Source of the DNA: PALSA-612 sp963742925
GTDB lineage: Bacteria > Actinomycetota > Thermoleophilia > Gaiellales > Gaiellaceae
Length of the DNA: 64,000 bases
Reading direction: 5' to 3'
Assembly: GCA_963742925.1 (NCBI GenBank)
Contig: CAVUNV010000004.1
Coordinates: 496,001-560,000, forward strand
Shown here: piece by piece, positions 1 through 8,593 of the stretch
Position numbering within the stretch: position 1 is the stretch's first letter
Layout of the letters: every line of letters starts with the position of its first letter
Position numbers and translations under genes: made by a program
Notes under the pieces: model-generated
Seen by the model: only the letters and a program-made list of their open reading frames with translations
The model's database searches: none
Told to the model about the DNA's origin: nothing

Positions 1-584
1 GAGCCGCCCGCCGAGCATCCGTTGTTCATCGACCCGCTCCGGTCGAACAGGACCATGACGTGCAGCGGCTTCGGCTGACCGCCCGCCATCGCCGCCGTCG
101 ACTTCGCGGAGATCGTCTCCGAGTTGATCCCGACCACCTTGGCGAAGATCATGGGGACCGTCGCGGTCTCCGTCACGACGATCGTGTTCGCCGGGTTGCA
201 CGGGATGCCGCTGATGCACTTCGTCGCCACGGCCGTCGTCACGCCGCCCAGGTTCCCGTTCGCGTTCTTGCCGCCCGCCGATGCGCTGTACTGCTGCGCG
301 GCCGTCGTGGCCGCCGCAACGTCAGGAAGCTGGGCGGCCCCAGCGACCGCTGCCGCGTCGGCCGCCGCCTGCAGCTGGCGATGCGCGCGATAGAGGTTCC
401 CGACGTCGATCACGAACGCCGCCATCGCGATCACCGCCGTCAGCGAGATCGCGGCGAGCGCGATCACCTGACCGCGCTCGGCCCACAGAAGGCGAGCGGG
501 AAGTCGTGCGATCGCCGCGGCCACGCGCACCGTGCGGCGCCGCGTGGAAGCAGCCGTTCTTGCTGTTCTCCCCTTGGGATCCAC
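1..584 (-). CDS. TadE/TadG-like pilus assembly protein with vWA start (partial)
   Basis: Left-truncated gene running off the window edge; about 194 codons are visible. The start chosen is GTG at 584, preceded by a GAGGAG ribosome site at about 5 nt spacing and by an in-frame stop further upstream. Residues 1-36 are basic, then RGQVI and a single membrane segment (about 40-60) lead into a run like RQLQAAADAAAVAGA, the usual N-terminus of Tad-type pilus proteins (TadE/TadG family). The last visible residues contain DRSGS, a MIDAS-type DxSxS motif, so a von Willebrand A domain probably follows. Role: envelope-anchored Flp/Tad pilus assembly, inferred from family only; neighbours are outside the window. 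Confidence 0.72.
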   Translation of the reverse strand, partial: MDPKGRTARTAASTRRRTVRVAAAIARLPARLLWAERGQVIALAAISLTAVIAMAAFVIDVGNLYRAHRQLQAAADAAAVAGAAQLPDVAAATTAAQQYSASAGGKNANGNLGGVTTAVATKCISGIPCNPANTIVVTETATVPMIFAKVVGINSETISAKSTAAMAGGQPKPLHVMVLFDRSGSMNNGCSAGG

Positions 585-685
585 CCGAACTCCTCGGCGT
601 TGAACTCACGTCCCCGGCCGCATGCCAAGGCTCGTCGTACCTCTCCCATCGTCATGCCTGGGCAGGCGTCCGTCGATCCCTGAAA

Positions 686-704
686 GGGGGTGACTCGATC
701 CCCC
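686..704. terminator. Possible weak terminator hairpin after aroQ
   Basis: GGGGG and CCCCC flank a 9-nt loop 41 nt past the chorismate mutase stop. There is no T-run, so this is only a candidate end of the pheA-aroQ transcript. Confidence 0.25.
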
Positions 705-744
705 GTTCGGGTATTTACGACGGCACGCTGCGACGTTGCGGCCC

Positions 745-1014
745 TTACGGGTGTGCGAGCTCGCGCTTGACGAGATCGAGCAACTCTCGGAACAGCCCCT
801 CGACGCCCTCCGCCGACAGCGGGCCGGCGTTCAGCTCGTGCAACCGTGCGAGCAGCCGCTCCTCCTGGCCCGGGTCGAGGAAGGGAAGACCGTGCGCCTG
901 CTTGTGCGCGCGGATCTCGCGCACGAGCTCGAGGCGCCGGTTGACGAGCTCCAGGATCGCGCTGTCCGTCGCCCCGACCTGCTCCCGCAGGCGCTCCAGG
1001 GCCGGATCCGTCAT
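745..1014 (-). CDS. aroQ: Chorismate mutase (AroQ type)
   Basis: 89-residue monofunctional chorismate mutase, converting chorismate to prephenate for phenylalanine/tyrosine synthesis. The all-helical AroQ pattern is visible: an N-terminal LREQVGATDSAIL helix, then the NRRLELVREI segment with catalytic-type basic residues and an HKQAHGLPFLDP turn, then a C-terminal helical part. Length matches the family (about 90). The ATG at 1014 overlaps the upstream pheA stop by four bases (ATGA), so the two are translationally coupled and catalyse successive steps. Confidence 0.88.
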   Translation of the reverse strand: MTDPALERLREQVGATDSAILELVNRRLELVREIRAHKQAHGLPFLDPGQEERLLARLHELNAGPLSAEGVEGLFRELLDLVKRELAHP

Positions 1015-1874
1015 TCCTCCCCCACGTCTCGCCGGGCCGGGTACGAGCCGAACACCTGCAGCCGCCGGGTCCGCTGACCGATCTCCCGCAGCGCCTCGCT
1101 CACGATCGGGTCGAGGGGATGGCCGGCCAGCACCGCGTCGAAACGGTAGCGCCACGGCGTCTTCGGGATCGGTCGCGAGACGAGCTGGTGCAGGTCGATG
1201 CGCAGCCGCCCGAACGGCTCGATCGCGCGGTACAGCGCGCCCGGCGAGTGGTCGGTGACGAACGTGAACGCCGTGCGCCAGTCCTCGGCCTCGCGGTCGA
1301 TGCGCGTGTAGGTGGAGACCGACACGAAACGCGTGTACGCCTCGGGATGGTCGCCGACGTCGCCGGCGATCACCGTGAGCCCGTGGAGCTGTGCCGCGCG
1401 CTCGCTGGCGATGGCCGCCTGCGTCCGATCCCCGCTGTCGGCGACCTGTCGCGCTGCGTCGGCTGTCGTGGCTGCCGCGACCGCCGTCGCCCAGGGCATC
1501 CCGGCGACGAGGGCGCGGCACTGGTCGAGCGCGACCGGGTGCGAGCGGATCATGCGGATCTCCTCGAGCGGCACGTCGCCGAGAGCGACGAGGCAATGGC
1601 GGATGCGGAGCGCCGTCTCGGCGACGATCGAGAGCGGATACTCGTGCAGCAGGTCGTGCGTCTCCGCGACCGAGCCGACCAGCGAGCTCTCGATCGGGAG
1701 GACGCCGAAGTCGACCTCGCCGCCCGTCGTCGCCTCGACCACGGCGAGAAAGCTGGGGAGCGGGCGAAGGTCCGCTCCGCCCGGGAAGAGGCGCTCGCAG
1801 GCTGCGGCGCTGTGGGCGCCGTCGCGGCCCGGATAGGCGACGGTGAGGCGACGGTTGACGGTGGTGGCTTCCAA
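1011..1874 (-). CDS. pheA: Prephenate dehydratase with ACT domain
   Basis: 287 residues; converts prephenate to phenylpyruvate. The dehydratase domain begins at VAYPGRDGAHS and contains FGVLPIESSLVGSV and the family's TRF motif (YTRFVSVS, near residue 180). The ACT domain (about 200-275, TDHSPGALYRAIEPF) is the usual phenylalanine-sensing module. No ATG or GTG fits; TTG at 1874 is used, with GGAG about 9 nt upstream. Downstream aroQ overlaps by 4 nt. Upstream lie a phenylalanine-containing leader ORF, a strong hairpin and a promoter placed inside the end of leuB, so pheA can be transcribed separately from leuB. Confidence 0.92.
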   Translation of the reverse strand: MEATTVNRRLTVAYPGRDGAHSAAACERLFPGGADLRPLPSFLAVVEATTGGEVDFGVLPIESSLVGSVAETHDLLHEYPLSIVAETALRIRHCLVALGDVPLEEIRMIRSHPVALDQCRALVAGMPWATAVAAATTADAARQVADSGDRTQAAIASERAAQLHGLTVIAGDVGDHPEAYTRFVSVSTYTRIDREAEDWRTAFTFVTDHSPGALYRAIEPFGRLRIDLHQLVSRPIPKTPWRYRFDAVLAGHPLDPIVSEALREIGQRTRRLQVFGSYPARRDVGEE

Positions 1875-1917
1875 GTGGATCGTCTCCAGGGATCGAAGGG
1901 CTCCGCGGCGGAGAGGT

Positions 1918-1954
1918 GCTAGCCGGCGGTGCGGAAGGGCGGGCGCCGGCTAGC
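1918..1954 (-). promoter_or_regulatory. pheA leader hairpin
   Basis: Perfect 11-bp arms (1918-1928 and 1944-1954, GCTAGCCGGCG and its complement) around a 15-nt loop. On the minus strand the TAG stop of the leader ORF lies in the 5' arm, so a terminating ribosome would block folding. No T-run follows. The same arm sequence with the same stop-codon placement occurs before gltB (31919-31955). Confidence 0.6.
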
Positions 1955-2021
1955 GCGTAAAGGCGCGCGCGGCGAAGAGGAAGCCGGAGCCGGAAGAGCC
2001 GATGCCGCGGCGGAGCGCCAT
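1950..2021 (-). CDS. Putative pheA leader peptide
   Basis: 23-codon ORF, ATG at 2021 and TAG at 1950-1952, starting 5 nt after the leuB stop. Three of the last ten residues are Phe (F14, F16, F21; ending ARAFTR). Its position between a good promoter and the hairpin that precedes prephenate dehydratase fits a phenylalanine attenuator. The -10 box ends 9 nt before the ATG, so the transcript would be nearly leaderless, as is common in actinobacteria. Translation is not demonstrated. Confidence 0.5.
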   Translation of the reverse strand: MALRRGIGSSGSGFLFAARAFTR

Positions 2022-2026
2022 GAGCG

Positions 2027-3028
2027 TCACAGGGTACGCGTGGTGGTCGGGGCCGTCAACGCGCCGAGCACGACCTCGGTGAACTCCGCGGTCGTCGCGC
2101 TGCCGCCGAGATCAGCCGTCGGCGCGTGCGCGAGCGCGTGATCCACGGCTTCGTCCAGCGCCGCCGCCTCGCGACGGCGCCCGGCAGCCAGCTCGAGGAG
2201 GAGGGCGACCGATCGCAGCATCGCCGCCGGGTTGGCGATTCCGCGGCCGGCGATGTCGGGAGCCGAGCCGTGCACCGGCTCGAAGAGGCCCGGGCCCGAG
2301 TCGGAGAGGCTCGCGGAAGGGGCGAGGCCGAGCCCGCCGGTGACCGCGGCGGCGAGGTCGGACAGGATGTCGCCGAACATGTTCTCGGTGACGATCACGT
2401 CGAACTGCTGCGGTGCCGTCGCGAGCTGCATCGCCGCGTTGTCGACCAGCATGTCGTCCACCGCCACGTCCGGGTAGTCCGTGGCCAGCTCGCGGACGAC
2501 GCGGCGCCACATCCGCGAGGTCTCGAGCACGTTCGCCTTGTCGATCGAGGTCAGGCGTCCGCGCCGCGCGCGGGCCAGCTCGAAGGCGCGCCGCGCGATC
2601 CGCTCGACCTGCGCCGGGTGGTACTCGCAGGTGTCGAAGACGGTGCCGTCCTCGCGGACGCCGTGCGCGCCGTAGTAGAGCCCGCCGACGAGCTCGCGCA
2701 CGATCACAAGGTCGACGTCGCCGGCTCTGGCCGGACGCAGGTTGGCGTAGACGCCGAGCTCGGAGCGCAACTGCATGAGACCCTGCTCGGGCCGCACGTC
2801 GGCGGCGTCGAACTCGGGGTCGCCGATCGGGCCCTTGAGCACCGCGTCGGCGGCGAGGCAGGCGGCGAGCGTCTCGTCCGGAAGCGGCGAGCCGGTCGCA
2901 CGGATCGCGGCCGCCCCGAAGGGATGCTCCTCGAGCGTGAGGTCGGGCGCCAGCTCGGCCAGCGCGCGCCGCGCCGAGCCCGCGATCTCCGGCCCGATGC
3001 CGTCTCCGGGGAGCAGGACGACGTTCAC
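2027..3028 (-). CDS. leuB: 3-isopropylmalate dehydrogenase
   Basis: 333 residues; oxidative decarboxylation of 3-isopropylmalate in leucine synthesis. Diagnostic motifs are all present: GDGIGPEI near the start, RELVGGLYYG, SIDKANVLETSRMW with the catalytic lysine, DNAAMQL, NMFGDILSD with the metal-binding aspartates, and FEPVHGSAPDIAG for NAD. The GTG start at 3028 overlaps the upstream aminotransferase stop (GTGA). A second, motif-depleted paralogue sits in the leuA operon at 29413-30408; this copy is the one that looks catalytically intact. leuC and leuD are not in the window. Confidence 0.94.
   Translation of the reverse strand: MNVVLLPGDGIGPEIAGSARRALAELAPDLTLEEHPFGAAAIRATGSPLPDETLAACLAADAVLKGPIGDPEFDAADVRPEQGLMQLRSELGVYANLRPARAGDVDLVIVRELVGGLYYGAHGVREDGTVFDTCEYHPAQVERIARRAFELARARRGRLTSIDKANVLETSRMWRRVVRELATDYPDVAVDDMLVDNAAMQLATAPQQFDVIVTENMFGDILSDLAAAVTGGLGLAPSASLSDSGPGLFEPVHGSAPDIAGRGIANPAAMLRSVALLLELAAGRRREAAALDEAVDHALAHAPTADLGGSATTAEFTEVVLGALTAPTTTRTL
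2031..2059 (-). promoter_or_regulatory. Candidate pheA promoter inside leuB 3' end
   Basis: TTGACG (2054-2059) and TACCCT (2031-2036) on the minus strand with exactly 17 nt between them, overlapping the last codons of leuB and ending 9 nt before the leader-peptide ATG. Confidence 0.5.
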
Positions 3029-4173
3029 CCGGCGAGCCTACCGACCGCGGCGCGGATCCCCCGTGTCGCCTGCCCGATCCGTTGCTCGTTCTCGACGAGC
3101 GCGAAGCGGACGTGGCCCTCGCCTCCCGGCCCGAACCCGGCCCCCGGGCTGACTGCGACCTTCGCCTCCCGCAGCAGGCGCAGCGCGAACGCGTGCGACC
3201 CCTCGGCCCGGAACGGTTCGGGGATCGGCGCCCACACGAACATCGTCCCCTTCGGCGGCTCGACCGTCCAACCGGCGCGGGCGAGTCCCCGGCAGAGCGC
3301 GTCGCGACGGGAGCGATAGACCTCGCACACCTCGAGCGGATAGTCGGGCGCCTCGTTCATCGCCACGATCGCGGCGATCTGGATCGGCTGGAAGGTGCCG
3401 TAGTCGAGATAGGACTTGAGCCGGGCCAGCCCGGCCAGGACTTCGGCGTTGCCGACCGCGAAACCGACCCGCCAGCCCGCCATCGAGAAGCCTTTCGTCA
3501 GCGAGTAGAGCTCGATCGCCACGTCGCGTGCGCCCTCGGCCTGCAGGATCGACGGCGGCACGTGCCCGTCGTAGGCGAGGTCGGCGTAGGCGAAGTCGTG
3601 GACGACGAGGAGCTCCCGGTCGCGGGCGAAGTCGACGATTCGCTGCATCGTGCCGAGGTCGGCGACGGCGCCGGTCGGGTTGTGCGGGAAGGAGACGACG
3701 AGCGTGCGGGCGCGGCCGTTCGCGCGCCGGAAGGCGTCCTCGAGTCGCGCGCCGACGTCTTCGCCGAGGCCGAAGCTCTCGACGTCGGCTCCGGCGAGGA
3801 TGGGGGCGAAGCGGTGGATCGGGTAGCTCGGGTCGGGCACGAGCGCCACGTCGCCGGGCTGGACGAGCAGCCACATCAGGTGCGACAGGCCCTCCTTGGC
3901 CCCGATCGTCGCGATCGCCTCGCGCTCGGGATCGAGCTCGACGCCGAAGCGGCGTCGGTACAGGTCGCAGATGGCACGGCGGAGGTTCGGAATACCGCGG
4001 CTGGCCGAGTAGCGGTGGTTACGCGGATCCTGTGCCGCCTGCGCCAGCTTCTCGACGGCCACGCCGGGGGAGGGCACGTCCGGATTGCCGAAGCCGAGAT
4101 CGATCACGTCCTCACCGGCGCGCCGGAGCTCGAGCTTGACCCGGTCGACCTCCGCGAACGCGTACGGCGGCAG
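3025..4173 (-). CDS. PLP-dependent aminotransferase, AlaC/DapL-like
   Basis: Fold-type I aminotransferase. Visible motifs: DLGFGNPD, the PDPSYPIH segment, FPHNPTGAV, and the PLP lysine in SLTKGFSMAGWRVGF. Closest in style to glutamate-pyruvate (AlaC) and LL-diaminopimelate aminotransferases; substrate cannot be fixed from sequence. Start problem: the family's N-terminus (LPPYAFAEVDRVK...GEDVIDLG) is encoded in frame back to about 4200, but no ATG, GTG or TTG lies between the in-frame TAG (about 4243) and a GTG at 4107 that would cut it off. CTG at 4173 is the best placed codon, so a CTG start is proposed; the conservative start is 4107. It is coupled to leuB by a 4-nt overlap. Confidence 0.8.
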   Translation of the reverse strand: MPPYAFAEVDRVKLELRRAGEDVIDLGFGNPDVPSPGVAVEKLAQAAQDPRNHRYSASRGIPNLRRAICDLYRRRFGVELDPEREAIATIGAKEGLSHLMWLLVQPGDVALVPDPSYPIHRFAPILAGADVESFGLGEDVGARLEDAFRRANGRARTLVVSFPHNPTGAVADLGTMQRIVDFARDRELLVVHDFAYADLAYDGHVPPSILQAEGARDVAIELYSLTKGFSMAGWRVGFAVGNAEVLAGLARLKSYLDYGTFQPIQIAAIVAMNEAPDYPLEVCEVYRSRRDALCRGLARAGWTVEPPKGTMFVWAPIPEPFRAEGSHAFALRLLREAKVAVSPGAGFGPGGEGHVRFALVENEQRIGQATRGIRAAVGRLAG

Positions 4174-4252
4174 CGCAGTGACCCGGCGGAGCCGGGCTTC
4201 GGACGACCGCTTTAGCGGGGCGCCGGGCGCACGAGCCTCAGCCTAGCGAACG

Positions 4253-6358
4253 TCACCGTGTCAGCGGGACCAGGATGGGCTGCTCCCACGCGGGCCGTGC
4301 AGGCGCCTTGCCCGACTTGAGCAACGCGTGCCATTCCTCGTCGGTCAGCCGCTGTCCGGGCGGAGTCGTGAACTCGTAGTAGGAGTAGACGGCGCCCTGC
4401 GCGACCTGGAACGTGCCCTGGTCGTCGGGGACGAGCACGTAGATGTTTTCGATCTCGCCCGTCGCAACCTCGAGGACTCCCCGCGGGCTGCTCGAGATGT
4501 CGGCGATGATCGCGTCCTGGTTGGGGTCGGTCGGGAGGCCGTGCCGCGAGAGATCGGCGGTTCGCCACCACAGCGCCTCGAGCTCGCCGCCGATGTAGGT
4601 GAGCCGGTCGTTGTCGGCCTTCGAGATCGGCTTCCCCGCGAGCTCGTCGCGCGCGATCCGCTCGAAGAATGCGTCCAGGCCGATCAGCGTGTGGAGGAGC
4701 CCGGCCTGCTGGGCGGTCAGGAGGCCGCGCTGCTGGAGCCCGCTCTGCATCAGCTCGGCGACGGCTCCGAGCCGCGCGAACGCGACCGGATCGGGCTCGA
4801 CCCAGTTCCGTCGCGCGGGGATCCCCGTGTCGCCGCCCTCGGCGAAGGACTGCTTCGTGTACAGGATCGTGTCGTGCTTCAGCTCGGCGTACGAGCCGAA
4901 GCCCGTCTGCTGGTCCTTCGCCTTCCACGCGTCCGAGCGCATGAAGTCCGGAAAGGCGGTGCCGTGCGGCAGGAACATCGGCTCGAGCGCCTTCAGCCAG
5001 GCGTCGTAGACGGTCGAGCCCCAGTCCTGCGCCGGCCGCTTGGCGACCAGCTTCTGCATCGCGGCGAGCTGCGTCTCGTAGTTCGGGTACTTCGTGTCGC
5101 CCCGCTGCTTCAGGATCCCGTGGGCGAACTCGGAGCCGAAGGACGCAGCCAGGTCGAGCGCGGACGGCGTCAGCCGGCCGGTCACGTTCGGGGCGAGGAG
5201 CTGGTCGAGGATGAACGAGTCGACGACGAAGCGCGTCCCCATCAGCCGGACCGACGCGCGCTCCGGGTTGATTCGGCACCGGCCGCGTCGAGGTCAGGCG
5301 GTCGACGACGCCCTGAACGGTCGTGTCGTCGCCGAACGCCTTCGCGTCGCCGATGCCTCCCGGGACCGCCTGCTTGGCGGCGGCGGCGACCTCGAGCGGG
5401 GTGTAGTCGTCGGCGAGCCCGACGAGGAACGCGGTCGGCTCGTAGAGATCGCGCCAGAGCGCGACCAGGGCGGGATCCCGGACAAGGGGGCGCGAGGCGA
5501 GGATGGCGAGTCGCGCCGGCTCGACGCCGCCCGCGCAGTCCTTCGTGCCGGGGAGGCAGAACGCTGTCTGGCCGAGCACGGACATGGCTATGAAGTAACG
5601 GGTCAGCGCGGCCGTGCGCGTGTAGTGGCCGCGCGGCGTGAACAGTGAGTAGTCGACCTTGCTGCCCGTGACGGGGGACTGCTCCCTCGCGCTGTGGGCG
5701 TCGATCAGCGCCTTCTCCTTCGTCGCGAGCGGACCGAGCTCGCCGGGAAGGCCGAGCTCCGCCGCGGCCACTTGGAAGAGCTGCTCGACCCGGGATGCAG
5801 CGTCTTCCACGTTCGTGCCGGCGAGGGCGGTCGTCTGCGCATGCGCCGCCTGTACGAGGCCGGTGACGAGCGTCTCGAGCTTGGGCAGCAGCACCTTCTG
5901 CTCGAGGTCGCGCAGGATCTTGTCGAACACCTGGTGCCACTCGTGGTAGGCGACGTCGGTAGTGACGAACACCGGCCAGCCGCCGTACACGTTCCCTTCG
6001 TAGGCCTGGTGGAAGAGGCTGGGGCCGCTGCCTTGGACGACGACGAAGCCGTTCTTCGCGAGCGCTTGCTTCACCGCGGACCGGTTGAGCACGTAGCGGA
6101 GGTCGCGGGAGCTGCGGACGCCGGCGAGCGAGTGGGGCGTCGCCGGGCCGGCATACGCCGGAGCGCTGGCCCCGAGCAGCGGCACGAGCCTGTACGCGCC
6201 GAACTGTGTGCGTGCGGCAGGGAGGCGCACGAGCACCTGCTGCGCGGGAGGGCTCGTCGGTGTGGTCGTTCGCGCGGACTTGCCGCCGCCGCCGCAGCTC
6301 GCCGCGAGCAAAGCCAGGGGAACGACGCGAGCGCGAGCAGGAACGAGCGCCTGATCAT
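4253..6358 (-). pseudogene. DUF3160 lipoprotein, two frameshifts
   Basis: Start is ATG at 6358 (GAGGAG site, ATGA overlap with the upstream CapA-like gene). The signal peptide MIRRSFLLALASFP then needs a shift to continue as LALLAASC, a lipobox, consistent with one C missing from a C-run near 6320. Afterwards a long DUF3160-like protein follows (VFVTTDVAYHEWHQVF, then SLFTPRGHYT). A second shift near 5270 is needed to reach the rest (from about SVRLMGTRFVVD to the stop at 4253), consistent with one extra base. Function of DUF3160 is unknown; surface-anchored. Either a decayed gene or two sequence errors; the intact reading elsewhere favours errors. Confidence 0.7.
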
Positions 6359-7842
6359 CGTCTGCTCCTCTCCAGGATGATGGGGTCGAGTCTGCCGTCT
6401 CCGTCGACGTCCGCGCATCGGGGGATCCCCGGACCCGGCAGATCGGGAAGCTGCGTGAAGCCGAACCCGCTCCAGCGCCATGCGCCCGTGGCGACGACGG
6501 CCGGATCGTCGAGCGTCGAATACGCGACGGCGAGCGATCCGGTGCAGGGTGCAAGCCGCTTCACAGGCTGGAGCACTGTGCCGGCAACCCAGCGCGATCG
6601 CAGGTCGGCCGGGCGATAGAGGCCGATGTGCGCGGCGCGGCCGTGCCGGTCGACGAGTCGCTTGCGCGGAAGGAGCCCGCTGACGTTCGTCGGCTTGAAC
6701 CGACGGCGGAAGGAGACGACGAGATCGGGCTGTCCGTTCCCCTCCACGTCGCCGACGGCCGCATCCACGACGACTCCCTTGAAGCCGCGGATCGTGTGCC
6801 GGTGCTGTTGGGCAGTCGGCGCGACCGGCTGTGCAAGCGCCCACCAGGCGGCGTCGACGTCCGCGGCGTCGCCGTTCGGGAGCTGCCAGGCGCGGAACGT
6901 GACGTGCCCGTCGGCGATGGCCGTCGCCCCCACCCTGTAGGCGCGCACACCAGTCTTGCCGACGAGCACCTCGAGCAGCGCGCCGTGATCCGTGCCCGGG
7001 ATGTGCTGGTCGAAGAGGAGGTTGCCGAGACTCGTCGCGAGGACGGTCGCGCGGGTCCCGCGGTGTACGACCCGGACCGGCTGCGCGACGTGCGGGCCGC
7101 TGCCCCAGATCACGTCGACGCCCCAAGAGGCGAGCAACCCTCCGATCCGCTCGACGTACGGATCCGGTTCCGGGACGTATTCGGCGCCGCCGTGGATCCC
7201 GACGACGACGACGTCTGCCTCGGCACGGGCGCGAAGGACGGAACGACGCGCGCGCTGCTCGTCCCACCAGGCGACCCCGGGCACGTGCACCCCGGCGCGC
7301 GGGCCTTGGCCGGTGGCGTCGAAGGACAGCAGCGCGATGCGGATCCCGCGAACGTCGACGATGCCGGGGCGGAAGGCGGCCGCGACCGACGAGCCGGCGC
7401 CGAGGACGGCGATGCCGTGCTTCGAGAGCGCCCTCATCGTGTCCGGCACCGTCTGTGGCCCGGCGTCACCGGCGTGGTTGTTGGCGATCGCCATCGCATC
7501 GAACCCGGCCGCCCTGAGCAGTCCTGCAGCAGCCGGCCTCGCCTCGAGCGCGTTCGGGCCGAAGCGGGCAAGGTGCGGTCGCGTGGTCAGCGGCGACTCG
7601 AGGTTCGCGACGGCGACATCGGCCGACCCCGCCTGGAGCCGGATGCCCGCGAGCGCCGACTGCGGGTCGGCGGCGGTGGCCCTGGCGACACCGCGGCCGA
7701 GCATCACGTCCCCGCCGAAGAGCAGGCGCACGGTTCCGGTCGCGGTGGGACGCGCGCCGTCGCCGGAGCCCGCTGCGACCACCGCCACGGCACCCGCGAG
7801 GAGCGCCACGAGAGCGAGTCTGAGACGCCGTTCGATGCACAC
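6355..7842 (-). CDS. CapA-family metallophosphatase-like protein with FG-GAP-like tail
   Basis: 495 residues with a signal peptide (hydrophobic stretch in the first 25). The PGA_cap/CapA domain follows: FGGDVMLGRG (metal-binding Asp), NLESPL, AIANNHAGDAG, GIHGGAEY, GSGPHVAQP. The C-terminal third carries calcium-type repeats such as GDVEGNGQPDLV and DVDGDGRLDPI, resembling FG-GAP/VCBS motifs. CapA proteins act in poly-gamma-glutamate or other surface polymer metabolism; the substrate here is unknown. GTG start at 7842. It overlaps the following DUF3160 gene by 4 nt, so both probably act at the cell surface. Confidence 0.82.
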   Translation of the reverse strand: MCIERRLRLALVALLAGAVAVVAAGSGDGARPTATGTVRLLFGGDVMLGRGVARATAADPQSALAGIRLQAGSADVAVANLESPLTTRPHLARFGPNALEARPAAAGLLRAAGFDAMAIANNHAGDAGPQTVPDTMRALSKHGIAVLGAGSSVAAAFRPGIVDVRGIRIALLSFDATGQGPRAGVHVPGVAWWDEQRARRSVLRARAEADVVVVGIHGGAEYVPEPDPYVERIGGLLASWGVDVIWGSGPHVAQPVRVVHRGTRATVLATSLGNLLFDQHIPGTDHGALLEVLVGKTGVRAYRVGATAIADGHVTFRAWQLPNGDAADVDAAWWALAQPVAPTAQQHRHTIRGFKGVVVDAAVGDVEGNGQPDLVVSFRRRFKPTNVSGLLPRKRLVDRHGRAAHIGLYRPADLRSRWVAGTVLQPVKRLAPCTGSLAVAYSTLDDPAVVATGAWRWSGFGFTQLPDLPGPGIPRCADVDGDGRLDPIILERSRR

Positions 7843-7879
7843 AGCCTCTCGCAGACGCGCGGCCGCCGCAATGTGGTGG

Positions 7880-8593
7880 CTATGCGGCCGCGACGGCCCT
7901 GCTTGGCACGAGCAGTTGCGCGAGGCCGACGACGTCGCCGATCACGACCAGCGCCGGCGGGTCGAGGCCGGCGGCGGCCTCGGCGATCCCGTCGAGCGGG
8001 GCGACGACCACGCGCTGGCCGGGAAGCGTGCCGCTCGCGATCACTGCGGCCGGCGTCGCGGCGTCGCGGCCGTTCGCGATCAGGCCGCCGGCGAGCTCGC
8101 CGAGCCGCGCGAGGCCCATGAACATGACGAGCGTGCCGGGAGCCGCCGCCAGCGCGGCGAGGTCGACCGGCCCGTGCCCGTTGACGATCGTCAGCTGCGA
8201 GGACACGCCCCGGTGCGTCACGGGGATGCCGGCCGCCGCGGGCACGGCCGCGAGCGACGACACCCCCGGCACGACCTCGAACGGGACGCCGGCCGCGACC
8301 AGCGCCAGCGCCTCCTCGCCGCCACGCCCGAACAGGAACGGATCGCCGCCCTTGAGGCGGACGACGTCGAGCCCACGCCCGGCCAGGCGCACGAGCAGCC
8401 GGTTGATCTCTGCCTGCGAAAGCGGCTCGCGTCCGACGCGGAGCGCTTCCGCCGGGGCCTCGTCCACCAGCTCGGGCGCCACGAGCCGGTCGTGGACGAC
8501 GGCGTCGCAGCGGCGCAGGAGCTCGAGCCCGCGGACGGTGATCAGTCCCGGGTCGCCGGGGCCTGCGCCGACGAGAGCGACCCGTCCGGTCAT
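7880..8593 (-). CDS. cobA: Uroporphyrinogen-III C-methyltransferase
   Basis: 237 residues; S-adenosylmethionine-dependent methylation of uroporphyrinogen III to precorrin-2, the first step to siroheme (and cobalamin). Motifs: VGAGPGDPGLITVRG at the N-terminus, VVHDRLV, RLKGGDPFLFGRGGEE, the PGVSS loop and PVTHRGVSS. Ends with the gene for precorrin-2 oxidation overlapping upstream by 4 nt. Siroheme is the cofactor of the sulfite reductase encoded at the head of the same operon. Confidence 0.93.
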   Translation of the reverse strand: MTGRVALVGAGPGDPGLITVRGLELLRRCDAVVHDRLVAPELVDEAPAEALRVGREPLSQAEINRLLVRLAGRGLDVVRLKGGDPFLFGRGGEEALALVAAGVPFEVVPGVSSLAAVPAAAGIPVTHRGVSSQLTIVNGHGPVDLAALAAAPGTLVMFMGLARLGELAGGLIANGRDAATPAAVIASGTLPGQRVVVAPLDGIAEAAAGLDPPALVVIGDVVGLAQLLVPSRAVAAA

